A DNA stretch of 64,000 nt from Ornithinicoccus hortensis (lineage in GTDB: Bacteria; Actinomycetota; Actinomycetes; Actinomycetales; Dermatophilaceae): the NCBI RefSeq assembly GCF_006716185.1, contig NZ_VFOP01000001.1:3100001-3164000 (forward strand), given 5' to 3'. The notes under the pieces were generated by a model. The model saw nothing but the letters and a program-made list of their open reading frames with translations. It was not told the DNA's origin and ran no database searches. The translations under genes and the position numbers were made by a program. Below, one piece after another: positions 1-10,015 of the stretch (positions are counted from its first letter, which is position 1; the number at the start of each line of letters is the position of its first letter).

Positions 1-71
1 ATGTCGCAGGTCCTTGCGCTGCCTGAGACGATAACGCAGAACACCCGTCGATCACCCAACGGAGGATGACT

Positions 72-542
72 ATGACCCGTCTCGAGGCCGGCGCCGCCGC
101 CCCCGCCTGGACCCTGCCCGACGCCGAGGGCAACCAGGTGTCCCTGTCCGACTTCGCGGGACGCAAGCTGATCCTGTTCTGCTACCCCGCCGCGATGACC
201 CCCGGGTGCACGACCGAGGCCTGCGACTTCCGGGACAACCTGGGCGTCCTCCAGGCCGCCGGGTATGCCCTGGTCGGCATCTCACCCGACGCGCCGGAGA
301 AGCTGGCCGAGTTCACCGAGAAGGAGTCGCTGACCTACCCCCTGGTCTCCGACGAGGACAAGTCGGTGCTCACCGCCTACGGCGCCTACGGCGAGAAGAG
401 CCTTTACGGCAAGACCGTCGTGGGCGTCATCCGGTCGACCTTCGTGATCGACGAGGAGGGCAAGATCGAGCTGGCCAGGTACAACGTGAAGGCGACCGGC
501 CACGTCGCCTCGCTCGCCAAGGCCCTCGGGGTCGCTGCCTGA
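72..542 (+). CDS. bcp: thioredoxin-dependent thiol peroxidase (Bcp/PrxQ peroxiredoxin)
   Basis: A 156-residue peroxiredoxin of the usual BCP length that reduces peroxides in the cytoplasm with thiol reductant. The motif TPGCTTEACDF puts the peroxidatic Cys at about residue 46 and a resolving Cys five residues later, the PrxQ arrangement. Two in-frame ATGs exist (66 and 72). The GGAGG at 61-65 abuts the first and lies six bases before the second, so 72 is the likely start. The stop overlaps the next gene by one base (TGATG), so the two are co-transcribed. Confidence 0.93.
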   Translation: MTRLEAGAAAPAWTLPDAEGNQVSLSDFAGRKLILFCYPAAMTPGCTTEACDFRDNLGVLQAAGYALVGISPDAPEKLAEFTEKESLTYPLVSDEDKSVLTAYGAYGEKSLYGKTVVGVIRSTFVIDEEGKIELARYNVKATGHVASLAKALGVAA

Positions 543-1555
543 TGCACCAGGTGACCCTCGGCGACGGGCTCCGGGTCAGCGCGATCGGCTTCGGCGGGAT
601 GGCGCTGAGCCGGGTCTACGGCGGCATCGCGCCCGAGGAGGCCCTGGCCACACTGCACGCCGCGGTCGACGCGGGGCTGACCTTCATCGACACCGCCGAC
701 GTCTACGGCGAGCGCCCCGAGGGGGCCACCGGACCGGCCGGCACCAACGAAGAGCTGGTCGGGCGGTTGCTGCGGGACCGGCGCGAGGAGGTCCAGCTGG
801 CCACCAAGTTCGGCATCCTGGACGCCGCCGCCGGCCAGACGCGGGGCGATGCCGAGTACGTGCGCTCCGCCTGCGAGGCCAGCCTGCGCCGGCTCAAGAT
901 CGACACGATCGACCTGTACTACATGCACCGCCGCGAGCTGTCCCGCCCGATCGAGGAGACCGTGGCGGCGATGGCCGACCTGGTCTCCGAGGGCAAGGTG
1001 CGTCACCTGGGGCTGTCCGAGGTCACCGCGGACGAGCTGCGGGCCGCACAGGCCGTCCACCCGATCGCGGCCGTGCAGAGCGAGTGGAGCCTGTGGTCGC
1101 GCGACGTGGAGCGCCAGGTGGTGCCGACCGCGGCCGAGCTCGGGGTCGGCTTCGTGCCCTACTCCCCGCTGGGCCGGGGGTTCCTGACCGGCACGCTCAC
1201 CCGGGAGGACGTCGCCGGGTCGATGCGCGAGGGGCAGGAACGGTTCACCGGTGAGGCCTTCGAGGCCAACCAGCAGGTCGTGGACGTCGCCCGCGGCGTC
1301 GCCGACGACCTCGGGGCCACCCCGGCCCAGGTGGCGCTGGCCTGGTTGCTGGCCAAGGGTGTGGAGTTCGGCCTGGGCGTCGCCCCCATCCCGGGGACGC
1401 GCAGCAGCGACCGGGTCGTGGAGAACGCAGCTGCGGCGGACCTGCGGCTCACCCCCGAGCAGGTGGCGCGGTTGGACGCGGCCGCCGACCTCGTCGTGGG
1501 CGGACGCAACCTGCACGCCGGGCGACCCGAGTGGGTGTCGGCCGGGCGGGAGTGA
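542..1555 (+). CDS. aldo/keto reductase
   Basis: A 337-residue NADPH-dependent aldo/keto reductase of the YajO/Tas-like group. The catalytic tetrad is visible: Asp 50 and Tyr 55 in FIDTADVYGE, Lys 89 in LATKFG and His 129 in YYMHR. The C-terminal PIPGTRSSDRVVENAAA stretch is the phosphate-binding region of the cofactor. The open frame extends far upstream, but ATG 542 overlapping the bcp stop gives the family length. Physiological substrate unknown; pairing with a peroxidase suggests detoxification of oxidised carbonyls (inference). Confidence 0.9.
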   Translation: MHQVTLGDGLRVSAIGFGGMALSRVYGGIAPEEALATLHAAVDAGLTFIDTADVYGERPEGATGPAGTNEELVGRLLRDRREEVQLATKFGILDAAAGQTRGDAEYVRSACEASLRRLKIDTIDLYYMHRRELSRPIEETVAAMADLVSEGKVRHLGLSEVTADELRAAQAVHPIAAVQSEWSLWSRDVERQVVPTAAELGVGFVPYSPLGRGFLTGTLTREDVAGSMREGQERFTGEAFEANQQVVDVARGVADDLGATPAQVALAWLLAKGVEFGLGVAPIPGTRSSDRVVENAAAADLRLTPEQVARLDAAADLVVGGRNLHAGRPEWVSAGRE

Positions 1556-1560
1556 CCGGT

Positions 1561-1592
1561 CCCGCGGACCCGGATCCGGACGGGTCCGCGGG
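1561..1592 (+). terminator. hairpin terminator after the bcp/aldo-keto reductase operon
   Basis: A perfect 12-bp stem (1561-1572 with 1581-1592) around an 8-base loop begins five bases after the reductase stop and ends 22 bases before the tRNA. No U-run follows, as is common in high-GC actinobacteria. Confidence 0.7.
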
Positions 1593-1614
1593 GACGACAT
1601 ACGATCGCCCCGAA

Positions 1615-1696
1615 GCGCTCGTGGTGGAATTGGCAGACACGCAGGATTTAGGTTCCTGTGCCTTCGGGTGTGCGGGTTCAAGTCCCGCCGAGCGCA
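1615..1696 (+). tRNA. tRNA-Leu (anticodon UAG)
   Basis: The acceptor stem GCGCTCG (1615-1621) pairs with CGAGCGC (1689-1695), with discriminator A at 1696. The anticodon stem CAGGA/TCCTG encloses the loop TTTAGGT, giving anticodon TAG at 1649-1651. A long variable arm and a T-loop GGTTCAAGTCC follow, as in class II tRNAs. The 3' CCA is not encoded. It reads CUA, and CUG by wobble. Confidence 0.95.
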
Positions 1697-1802
1697 CCCC
1701 ATTGCGGGTGTCCTCGCGACCCCAAATTTCCCAGAAGGTTCAACTAGACACACCCTCCCGTCATGCCACATCATTAGCCATGGAGAGGGCCTGTCCACAG
1801 TT

Positions 1803-1825
1803 GTCGCACACACCTGTGTGGCGAC
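1803..1825 (+). promoter_or_regulatory. imperfect hairpin upstream of the tiny peptide gene
   Basis: GTCGC/ACACA pairs with TGTGT/GCGAC around a two-base centre with one bulged G. It is the only clear structure in the 250-base leader 1697-1946 between the tRNA and the peptide gene. It could be an operator or a leader element; no function can be read from the sequence. Confidence 0.3.
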
Positions 1826-1946
1826 GCCCGCTCCCTTGGACGAGGGCAACGACCCGGTTGACCACTCCAGGTTGCTCCACCTCCACACCCACCCGCGGTC
1901 TCCCGGACCCCATGCCTGGCGACCGCTCGCACAAAAGGAACACCAT

Positions 1947-2069
1947 ATGCGCCGCATTGCTACGACCATCCTCGCTGCCGCCCTCGCCGTCACCGGCCTC
2001 GTCGCCACGACGGCCCCCGCCAACGCCACCACGTTCGGCACCACGGTGGTGACCTGGGAAGGCAAGTAA
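1947..2069 (+). CDS. 40-residue secreted micro-peptide precursor
   Basis: A small gene with a good AAGGA site (1935-1939) seven bases before ATG, followed by a strong terminator. The product starts MRRIATT, has a hydrophobic core of Ala, Leu and Val and a signal-peptidase-like APANA|TT site. Only a 13-residue mature peptide (TTFGTTVVTWEGK) would be left after export. I recognise no family. The RBS, signal peptide and dedicated terminator argue that it is real. It could be a signalling peptide, a surface peptide or a chaperoned small factor; no modification or export genes are adjacent. Confidence 0.7.
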   Translation: MRRIATTILAAALAVTGLVATTAPANATTFGTTVVTWEGK

Positions 2070-2090
2070 GCCTTCTGCTGAGACCAGCCG

Positions 2091-2124
2091 CAGCCCCCGC
2101 CCCGGTCATCCGGGGCGGGGGCTG
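2091..2124 (+). terminator. strong intrinsic terminator of the micro-peptide gene
   Basis: A perfect 15-bp GC-rich stem (2091-2105 with 2110-2124) with a TCAT tetraloop starts 21 bases after the stop of the 40-residue peptide. The rest of 2125-2247 up to the next gene shows nothing else clear. Confidence 0.88.
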
Positions 2125-2247
2125 TCGTATGCCGTGAGCCCCGATTCCGCACCCCGGGGATGAGACCACCTTGAGAGGTCGATGAGACTTCGCTCAGAAA
2201 CCCCCTTCTGGTTTGAGAACGACGTTTTCGCAGGTCATCATGGGTGC

Positions 2248-2940
2248 ATGAAGCGTTCACGAATTGCCACGGGATCCCTTGCCGGTCTGCTCGCCCTGAC
2301 GCTCGCCGGCTGTGGGGACAACTCCGACGAGACCACCGCGGGCGTGAGCGCCCCGGCCAGTTCCGACGCCGCCGAGGGTGAGGCCACCCCCGCCGACGAG
2401 GGTGCCGACACCACCACTCCGGACGACGGGGCCGACGACGCGGCCACCAGCAGCGATGCCGCCGCAGAGACCGGTGGCGACGACGCCTCCGCCACGACCG
2501 AGGCCGCGGCGGGCGGGGCCACCGACGCCGAGGAGCAGCTCGCCCGGCTGGAGGCCGTGATCGCGGTCGCCGAGGGCGAGGCCGGAGGCACCGCCTACGA
2601 GATCGACGACCAGGACGACGACGGCTCCTGGGAGGTCGACGTCGCGGTCGGCGACCGGAGCATCGAGGTCACGGTGAGTGCCGACGGCCAGGTCGTCGAG
2701 ACCGAGGAGGACGACCTGGACGAGGACGACCGGGACGCCCTCGCGGCCGCCACGATCACCATCGTCGATGCCGCTGCCGCCGGACTGGACGAGGTCGACG
2801 GCACCCTGGACGACATCGAGCTGGACGAGGAGGACGGCACCTTCGCCTGGGAGGTGACGATCGACACCGCGGACGATGACGACGTCGAGGTCTACGTCGA
2901 CGTCACCACCGGCGAGGTCATCCGGGTGGACCGCGACTGA
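2248..2940 (+). CDS. PepSY-domain lipoprotein
   Basis: A 230-residue exported lipoprotein. The signal MKRSRIATGS is followed by a lipobox LAGC with Cys 22. Next comes an acidic low-complexity linker rich in Asp, Thr, Ala and Glu (about residues 25-90), then two PepSY-like units of about 65 residues, each with the pattern W-E-V-x-V/I followed by V-x-V-D/S-A/T-x-T/D-G. PepSY domains often inhibit proteases or act in the cell envelope. The very acidic composition suggests a surface-exposed tether. It is monocistronic. Confidence 0.78.
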   Translation: MKRSRIATGSLAGLLALTLAGCGDNSDETTAGVSAPASSDAAEGEATPADEGADTTTPDDGADDAATSSDAAAETGGDDASATTEAAAGGATDAEEQLARLEAVIAVAEGEAGGTAYEIDDQDDDGSWEVDVAVGDRSIEVTVSADGQVVETEEDDLDEDDRDALAAATITIVDAAAAGLDEVDGTLDDIELDEEDGTFAWEVTIDTADDDDVEVYVDVTTGEVIRVDRD

Positions 2941-3071
2941 TCCAGCTCCGCCGATCCTCCGGACAGGCAGCCGCCCGGTCGGCCGCTGTGGCTGGCCGTC
3001 AGTCGCTGTGGTCTCCGGGGCGTAGTACCTTGATGTCGAGATACCACGGTTGGTCGCCACGAGGAGAAGGC

Positions 3072-3431
3072 ATGCGCCTGCACCACGTCCAGGTCTCGAT
3101 CCCCGCGGGCGGCGAGGACGCCGCTCGGTCCTTCTACGGGGGCGTCCTCGGGTTGGCCGAGGTCCCGAAACCGGAGCGGCTGGCTGCCCGCGGCGGCGTC
3201 TGGTTCCGTCAGGAGGGACTCGAGTTGCACCTGGGCGTCGAAGAGCCGTTCTCCCCCGCCGGCAAGGCACACCCGGCCTTCGCGGTGGCGGACGTAGCCG
3301 CCCTGGCGGCTGCGGTCGAGGCGGCCGGATACCCGGTCACGTGGGACGACAACATTCCCGGCGTGCTCCGCTTCCACACCCGAGACGGGCACGGCAACCG
3401 GGTCGAGCTGCAGCAGGAAACCACGGCCTGA
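3072..3431 (+). CDS. VOC-family (glyoxalase/bleomycin-resistance-like) protein
   Basis: A 119-residue single-repeat vicinal-oxygen-chelate protein. It opens LHHVQVSIPAGGEDAARSFY and ends with the typical DGHGNRVELQQ. ATG 3072 is preceded by GGAGAAGG. Such proteins bind a divalent metal and act as lyases, dioxygenases or drug-binding proteins. The specific reaction cannot be told. The 131 bases before it (2941-3071) show no clear element. Confidence 0.8.
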   Translation: MRLHHVQVSIPAGGEDAARSFYGGVLGLAEVPKPERLAARGGVWFRQEGLELHLGVEEPFSPAGKAHPAFAVADVAALAAAVEAAGYPVTWDDNIPGVLRFHTRDGHGNRVELQQETTA

Positions 3432-3437
3432 CCTGCG

Positions 3438-4139
3438 ATGTCCCCGATACGAGGACAGGTCGGTGAGGACCTCCCCGCCAGCGGTTACCCGTGGGCCGGA
3501 CCGGTCCGCAGTGGTGTGATCCGGCCCGGCGGGCTCGTCCCCGGGGGCCTGTCGGCCGCGGCCACCACCGGCCGCACGCCGGTCGTGGCCGTGGGGTCCA
3601 ACGCCTCCCCCGAGGTCCTGCGCCGCAAACTGGCGGACCACCTGAGCCCCGGCATACCGATCGCACCTGCGGTGGTGGATGACCTCATGGTCGGTCACTC
3701 CGCGCACGTCAGCGCGCGCGGCTACGTCGCCGCCGCGCCCGGGCGGGTCGAGGGCGCCAGCGCCCCGGTCGCCGTCTGCTGGTTCGACGAGGAACAACTG
3801 GCCGCGCTGGACGCCACCGAGCCGAACTACCGCCGGATCGTCCTGCCCGGCGGTATGCCGTGCCGGCTGCCCGCGCCCGCCGCTACCGGGGGCGCGGCCC
3901 CGGACCCCGCCGACCGGGTGGACGGGGCGCAGGTCTACGACTCGGTCCACGGGGTGTTGGGCGAGGACGGCCGGGTGCTGCCGCTACGGGACCAGGCAGG
4001 GGTGCTGGCCTGGCTGGCCGAGCGGCTGCCGCCCGGCACCGTCCCGCAGGACCACGCGGCGCTGGCCGACGCGCGGTGTCGGGAAGCGGTCCGGGAGCAG
4101 ATCGCCCTCCTCGGGCTCCGGGTGAGGCCCGCCCTGTGA
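3438..4139 (+). CDS. gamma-glutamylcyclotransferase-fold hypothetical protein
   Basis: A 233-residue protein with VAVGSNASPEVLRRKL near residue 50 and LDATEPNYRRI near 120. These resemble the Y/VGSN nucleotide-like loop and the downstream E/N motif of the GGCT-like fold. The first 45 residues are Gly/Pro-rich, and the true start could be later (GTG codons near 3510-3590). Role unknown. It follows the VOC gene by six bases and may be co-transcribed with it. Confidence 0.55.
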   Translation: MSPIRGQVGEDLPASGYPWAGPVRSGVIRPGGLVPGGLSAAATTGRTPVVAVGSNASPEVLRRKLADHLSPGIPIAPAVVDDLMVGHSAHVSARGYVAAAPGRVEGASAPVAVCWFDEEQLAALDATEPNYRRIVLPGGMPCRLPAPAATGGAAPDPADRVDGAQVYDSVHGVLGEDGRVLPLRDQAGVLAWLAERLPPGTVPQDHAALADARCREAVREQIALLGLRVRPAL

Positions 4140-4182
4140 CCCGTCGCCGTCCCCGGCGGCCGGGCCCGACTAGGGTCGGCCC

Positions 4183-4647
4183 ATGGAGCATGCGCAGCGC
4201 CGGGTCGGTTGGAACCGGGAGAGTTTCGAGGAGGCCGTGCGCCAGGCCGAGAAGTCGATCGGCGAGGGCGGCGTGCCGATCGGTTCGGCCCTCGACCTCG
4301 GCGGGACCCTGGTGGCCTCCGGCCACAATCTACGGGTGCAGGAGGGCGACCCGACCGCGCACGGCGAGATCAGCTGCCTGCGCAACGCCGGGCGGCAGCG
4401 CTCCTACCGGGACGCGGTGCTCTACACCACCCTCGCCCCGTGCGCGATGTGCACCGGGGCGATCCTGCTGTTCGGCATCCCGCTGGTGGTCGCCGGGGAG
4501 GACCGCACCTTCCCCGGTGAGACCGACCTGCTGCGCGAGCGGGGCGTGGAGGTCGTGGTGCTCGACGACCCGCGGTGCGTCGACCTCATGGAGCGCTTCC
4601 AGCGCGAGCACCCCGCCGTGTGGGCCGAGGATATCGGCAAGGTCTGA
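4183..4647 (+). CDS. nucleobase deaminase, fungal-type cytosine deaminase
   Basis: A 154-residue zinc deaminase. The zinc site is HGE (His 60, catalytic Glu 62) and PCAMC (Cys 87, Cys 90). The sequence around it, HGEISCLRNAGR and CAMCTGAILLFGIP, is closer to yeast Fcy1 cytosine deaminase than to bacterial CodA, which is an unrelated amidohydrolase. The likely reaction is cytosine to uracil for salvage; related guanine or other base deaminases remain possible. It is convergent with thrB, 41 bases away. Confidence 0.83.
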   Translation: MEHAQRRVGWNRESFEEAVRQAEKSIGEGGVPIGSALDLGGTLVASGHNLRVQEGDPTAHGEISCLRNAGRQRSYRDAVLYTTLAPCAMCTGAILLFGIPLVVAGEDRTFPGETDLLRERGVEVVVLDDPRCVDLMERFQREHPAVWAEDIGKV

Positions 4648-4688
4648 CCAGGCCGAGGCGCTCCGACCGCCCCGGGGACACAGCCGGG

Positions 4689-5644
4689 TCAGACGACCCG
4701 GACACCCTCGCTGGCGACGGCCGGGCGCAACAGCTTCCACTCCCGGCCCCACGTCTTCACCTCGGCGGCGATTGTGTCGACCACGGCTCGGCGGGTGAGC
4801 ACGAGCACGGTCGGGCCGGCGCCGGAGACCACGGCGGCGTGGCCCTGGGCGCGGAGCAGGTCGACGGCCGCCATCGACGTGGGGTAGGCCTCGCGGCGGT
4901 ACTCCTGGTGCAGCCAGTCCTGCGTCGCGTCCAGCAGGAAGGTCGGGTCGGTGGTCAGCGCGTGGATCAGCAGGGCCGAGCGGCTCGCCTGCCGGGCGGC
5001 GTCGGCGTGCGCGATGTGCGGCGGCAGGACGGCCCGGGCGGTCCGGGTCGACAGCTTGCTGCCCACCGGCACGACGACCAGTGGTGCGACGTCCTCGTGC
5101 ACCGTGAGCCGGGCCGTCCGCACCGCCTGCGGCGAGGGCATCCAGGAGACGGTCAGCCCGCCGTAGACGCTGGCCGAGGAGTTGTCCGGGTGACCCTCGA
5201 GGATGCCGGCGTGGGTGTTGACCAGGGCACGGTCCTCGCTGGTCAGCTCCCCCTGCCGGGCCAGCGCGAAGCCGAGGGCGAACCCGCCGACCCCGGCGGC
5301 CGCGGACGACCCGAGACCGGCCGACATCGGGATCTCGCAGCCGTAGGTCAGGTGCAGCCCCAGGCCGCGCTGCCGCAGCTCCTCCAGCCAGCCCAGCCCG
5401 CAGGCCTCCATCGCGGTCCGCAGGGCACGCGCCAGCAGCGAGCTGTCATCGCGCGGCAACCGTTGGGCGCCCTGCCCCTGGAGGTCCACCACCAGGCCGG
5501 GCTCGGAGGTGACGCGCACGGCATACGTGTCCCGCAGGTCCAGGCCCAGCCCGACCGAGTCGTAGCCCGGGCCGAGGTTGGCGCTGCTGGCGGGGACGGT
5601 GACAGTGACCGCGTCCGCCGCGGCGAGTTCCACCACGGGGCCGG

Positions 5645-5648
<4 letters not shown>
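4689..5648 (-). CDS. thrB: homoserine kinase
   Basis: A 319-residue GHMP kinase making O-phosphohomoserine in threonine synthesis. The N-terminal [19 protein letters not shown] is diagnostic, and the ATP loop is [14 protein letters not shown]. The open frame runs upstream through thrC, but a GTG at 5648 overlapping the thrC stop (GTGA) sets the start. It is translationally coupled to thrC. Confidence 0.95.
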
Positions 5649-6730
<1,082 letters not shown>

Positions 6731-6837
6731 GGATGGGACCTTTCCGTATGCCGGGGGCAGGGGCGGGAGCGCCCGCTCGCCCGCCCGTGAGACTACAAGG
6801 CCCGCCCGGTGGCAGCGCGGGTGGACGCCCGCGCACC

Positions 6838-8343
6838 TCAGGCGTCGATCGTCGTCCGCTCCTTGCGCGCCGTGCGACGCCGCAGCAGCGACCCGATGAG
6901 CGGCGCGGAGATCGCCAGGAGGGCGACCACCATCAGCGTCCCGGACAGCGGCCGCTGGAAGACGATGAACAGGTTCCCATCGCCCATCGCCGAGGTCTGC
7001 ACCAGGGCCCGCTCCAGCAACGGCCCGAGGACCAGCCCGAGGACCAGCGGGGCCGCCGGGAAGTTGAACCGCTTCATGAAGTAGCCCAGCAGGCCGGCCA
7101 CGAAGACCACCCACATGGTGAAGGTGTTGTTGCCCAGCGCGAAGGCGCCGACCATGCTGACGAAGATCACCATCGGGTAGAGGTAGCTGTACGGGATCCG
7201 CAGGATCTGGGCGAAGACCGGCGCCAGCGGCAGGTTGAGCGCCAGCAGGATCAGGTTGCCGAAGAAGAAGGAGACCAGCAGGCCCCAGACGAGGTCCGGC
7301 TGCTGCTCGAAGAGCAGCGGCCCGGGCTGCAGGCCGAAGATCACGAAGGCCCCCAGCAGGATTGCCGTCGTGCCGCTGCCCGGGATGCCCAGCGCCAGGG
7401 TGGGGATGAAGCTGGCGTTCGCGGCCGCGTTGTTGGCCGCCTCGGGCCCGGCCACGCCCTCCGGCGCGCCCTTGCCGATCTCGTCCTTGTGCTTGCTGAC
7501 CTGCTTCTCCACGCCGTAGGACATGAAGGTCGCCAGGGTCGCCCCGGCGCCCGGCAGGACGCCGACCAGGAAGCCCAGGCCGGTGCCGCGCAGCGCCGGG
7601 GCGGCGGACCGCCGCAGCTCCTTGCGGGTCACCAGCAGGTCCCGGAAGCCGGCCTTGATCGGGGCCTCGCCACCGCGCCGGATCTGGTGCAGCACCTCGC
7701 CGATGGCGAAGATCCCGATCATCACCGCCACGAAGGACAGGCCGCCGAGCAGGTTGATGCTGCCGAAGGTGAACCGGGCGGTGGAGAACCCGGCGGCGAC
7801 CCCGACCATCGAGATGAGCAGGCCGACCGCGGCCATCGTGATGCCGCGGAGCACGTTCTCCCCGGCGAAGGACACGATGGTGGCCAGGCCCAGCATGATG
7901 ATCGCCAGGTTCTCCGGTGGCCCGAAGTTGAGCGCCCAGTCCGCGATCGGCTGGGCCAGCGCCATCAGACCGATCAGCGACAGGATCGCCGCGACGAAGG
8001 AGGACAGGGCGGAGATGGCCAGCGCGGCCCCGGCTCTGCCCTTGCGGGCCATCTGGTAGCCGTCGAGGGTGAGCACCACGCTGGAGGAGTCACCGGGTGT
8101 GGAGATCAGGATGGAGCTGGTGGAGGCACCGTACTGGCTGCCGTAGTAGATCCCAGCCAGCATGATCAGCGCGGTGACCGGCTCCAGGGTGAGCGTGACC
8201 GGGAGCAGGATCGCCACACCGGTCGCCGAGCCCAGGCCGGGCATGACGCCGATCACGGTCCCGAGGACCACGCCGAGGAGGCAGAAGAGCAGGTTCTCCG
8301 GCGTGACGGCCGTCTCGAAGCCGAGTTGCAGGTTGTCGAGCAT
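6838..8343 (-). CDS. tctA: tripartite tricarboxylate transporter large membrane subunit TctA
   Basis: A 501-residue permease with about 10-12 hydrophobic helices. It has the TctA signatures [19 protein letters not shown] near the N-terminus, [16 protein letters not shown] in the middle and [14 protein letters not shown]. With TctB and TctC it carries out ion-driven uptake of carboxylates. It is the last gene of a tctC-tctB-tctA operon. The substrate is not readable from the sequence; neighbours suggest an organic or sugar acid. Confidence 0.94.
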   Translation of the reverse strand: MLDNLQLGFETAVTPENLLFCLLGVVLGTVIGVMPGLGSATGVAILLPVTLTLEPVTALIMLAGIYYGSQYGASTSSILISTPGDSSSVVLTLDGYQMARKGRAGAALAISALSSFVAAILSLIGLMALAQPIADWALNFGPPENLAIIMLGLATIVSFAGENVLRGITMAAVGLLISMVGVAAGFSTARFTFGSINLLGGLSFVAVMIGIFAIGEVLHQIRRGGEAPIKAGFRDLLVTRKELRRSAAPALRGTGLGFLVGVLPGAGATLATFMSYGVEKQVSKHKDEIGKGAPEGVAGPEAANNAAANASFIPTLALGIPGSGTTAILLGAFVIFGLQPGPLLFEQQPDLVWGLLVSFFFGNLILLALNLPLAPVFAQILRIPYSYLYPMVIFVSMVGAFALGNNTFTMWVVFVAGLLGYFMKRFNFPAAPLVLGLVLGPLLERALVQTSAMGDGNLFIVFQRPLSGTLMVVALLAISAPLIGSLLRRRTARKERTTIDA

Positions 8344-8354
8344 GGTCGATCCCC

Positions 8355-8972
8355 TCAGATGATGCCGAGCATGCCCGTGGGCAGCGGCACGCGCAGCCCC
8401 TGGACAAACACGAGGTAGAAGAAGGCGAGCGCCCCCAGCGTCGCCAGGAGCGAGGTGAGCCAGGGCCGGCGCTCGACGAAGATCAGGAGCGCCAGGGTCA
8501 TCGCGCTCAGCGAGATCAGCAGACCGAGCACGGGGATCAGCAGGAGCGCGGCCAGGATGAGCGCGAAGATCTTCACCATCGCCGTGCTCCGCTGCCGCTG
8601 GGTGCGGCCGAAGGTGTCCAGCTCCTCACCCGCGGCAGCCTCCGGGGCCTCGGCGCCGGAGTACACCTCCTCGATGGCCGCCCTGGCCTCCTCCTCGACG
8701 TTCTCCACGGTCTCCATGAAGGAGCCCTCGATCGGGGAGGAACTGGCGAAGAACATCCGGATCAGCTCCAGGACGGCCGCCACCACGATGAAGCCGCCGG
8801 TCAGCACGGGCAGGAAGCCCGGGCCGACCTGGCCACCCTCCACGGTGAAGCCGTAGCCCAGGCCCATCACCACCGCGACGGCGCCGACCACGCCCAGGAT
8901 GACCGTGCCGACGACGTCGGAGGTCTCCGGCCTGGGCCGGGTCGCCTGGTGCTCCGTCTCCTGTGCCGTCAC
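8355..8972 (-). CDS. tctB: tripartite tricarboxylate transporter small membrane subunit TctB
   Basis: A 205-residue DUF1468 protein. TM segments lie near residues 20-40 and 52-70, followed by a charged cytoplasmic insert rich in Glu/Ala (about 80-130), then two or three more TMs. The GQVGPGFLPVLTGG motif after the first TM is typical. The charged insert is longer than in many homologues. It sits one base from tctC and 11 from tctA. Confidence 0.88.
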   Translation of the reverse strand: MTAQETEHQATRPRPETSDVVGTVILGVVGAVAVVMGLGYGFTVEGGQVGPGFLPVLTGGFIVVAAVLELIRMFFASSSPIEGSFMETVENVEEEARAAIEEVYSGAEAPEAAAGEELDTFGRTQRQRSTAMVKIFALILAALLLIPVLGLLISLSAMTLALLIFVERRPWLTSLLATLGALAFFYLVFVQGLRVPLPTGMLGII

Positions 8973-8973
8973 C

Positions 8974-9978
8974 TCACTGGTCCTCGAGGATCGAGCCGAC
9001 CGTCTCGTCGTTCTCCGCGAGGACGGCGGTGAAGTCGTCGCCGTATGCCGTGTTCGGCTGCATCATGTTGTCCTCGATGTAGCTGGTGTAGGCCTCGGAC
9101 TCCTCGAACTCCTGCCCGATGCCGATCCAGTAGTCGCGCTCCGCGTCGGTGATCCCGCCGGGGGCCAGGACCCCACGGAACTGGGCCACGGCGATCCCCT
9201 CGATGCCCTGCTCGGCGGCGGTCTCCACGTCGGCGAGCAGGTCGTAGTCGTAGCGCTCCTCGCTGGCGGCGCACAGCGGACGGACGTCGCCCGACTCGAT
9301 CTGACCGGCGACCTCACCGGGGTTGGTCGAGATGACCTCGACCTGACCGCCGAGCAGCGCGGTCAGCAGCTCGGCCCCGGACTCGAACGGCACGCGGTCG
9401 AGCTCGACGCCGGTCTCGTTCTCCAGCAGCGAGAAGACCAGGTTGTCCAGGCCGGTGGCCCCGGAGATGCCGATCACGGTGCGCTCGCTCTCGGCCTTCT
9501 CGACCAGGTCGGCGCAGGTCTGCAGCGGGGAGTCGTCCTTGACCACGAGCAGGGTGAAGTCCTGCCCGAGCATCATGATCGGGGTGAAGTCCTCGTAGGT
9601 GTACTCCACGTCCTGGGTGATCGGCACCGCGATCAGCGCGGTCTCGGTGGCCAGCAGGACGTTGGGGTTGCCATTCTCCCCGAGGAAGTTGGAGTAGCCG
9701 ACGGCGCTCGAGCCGCCCTCGATGTTCTCGACCGTGATGGTGACGCCCGATGCGTCCTCGAAGCCGGCGGCCGTGGCCCGCCCGGCGATGTCGCTGCCGC
9801 CGCCGGCGGCGAACGGCACGATCATCCGCACGTTGCCCGTGGGCTCGAAGTCGCCGTCCTCGCCACCGCCGCCACCACCTCCGCCGGCGTTGGTGTTGCC
9901 GCAAGCGCTGAGCACCAGCGCGGAGCCGGCGAGCGCGACGAGGTAGGCCTTGCCGTGGGCCCGGGTGTGGTTGGTCAT
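8974..9978 (-). CDS. tctC: TctC-family substrate-binding lipoprotein (BUG receptor)
   Basis: A 334-residue extracytoplasmic receptor. The lipobox LSAC has Cys 26, followed by a poly-Gly/acidic tether. The TctC/Bug hallmark VRMIVPFAAGGGSDIAGR comes next, then GISGATGLDNLV and GGQVEVISTNPGEV. It binds the carboxylate and delivers it to TctAB. It is the first gene of the operon, 37 bases downstream of gntR on the same strand. Confidence 0.93.
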   Translation of the reverse strand: MTNHTRAHGKAYLVALAGSALVLSACGNTNAGGGGGGGGEDGDFEPTGNVRMIVPFAAGGGSDIAGRATAAGFEDASGVTITVENIEGGSSAVGYSNFLGENGNPNVLLATETALIAVPITQDVEYTYEDFTPIMMLGQDFTLLVVKDDSPLQTCADLVEKAESERTVIGISGATGLDNLVFSLLENETGVELDRVPFESGAELLTALLGGQVEVISTNPGEVAGQIESGDVRPLCAASEERYDYDLLADVETAAEQGIEGIAVAQFRGVLAPGGITDAERDYWIGIGQEFEESEAYTSYIEDNMMQPNTAYGDDFTAVLAENDETVGSILEDQ

Positions 9979-10015
9979 TGCTATCTCCCTTGATAGGTCG
10001 GGTCGTGGGTGGTGA

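Noticed and set aside
66-71. Upstream ATG of bcp at 66
   Set aside because: It abuts the GGAGG site with no spacing; ATG 72 has a normal gap.
1615-1703. tRNA-Leu as an integration site for a mobile element
   Set aside because: No integrase, no repeated tRNA 3' end and no phage-like genes are seen nearby.
404-2260. 618-codon open frame on the minus strand
   Set aside because: Antisense to bcp, the aldo/keto reductase, the tRNA and the peptide gene; Arg/Gly/His-rich composition typical of GC-skew shadows.
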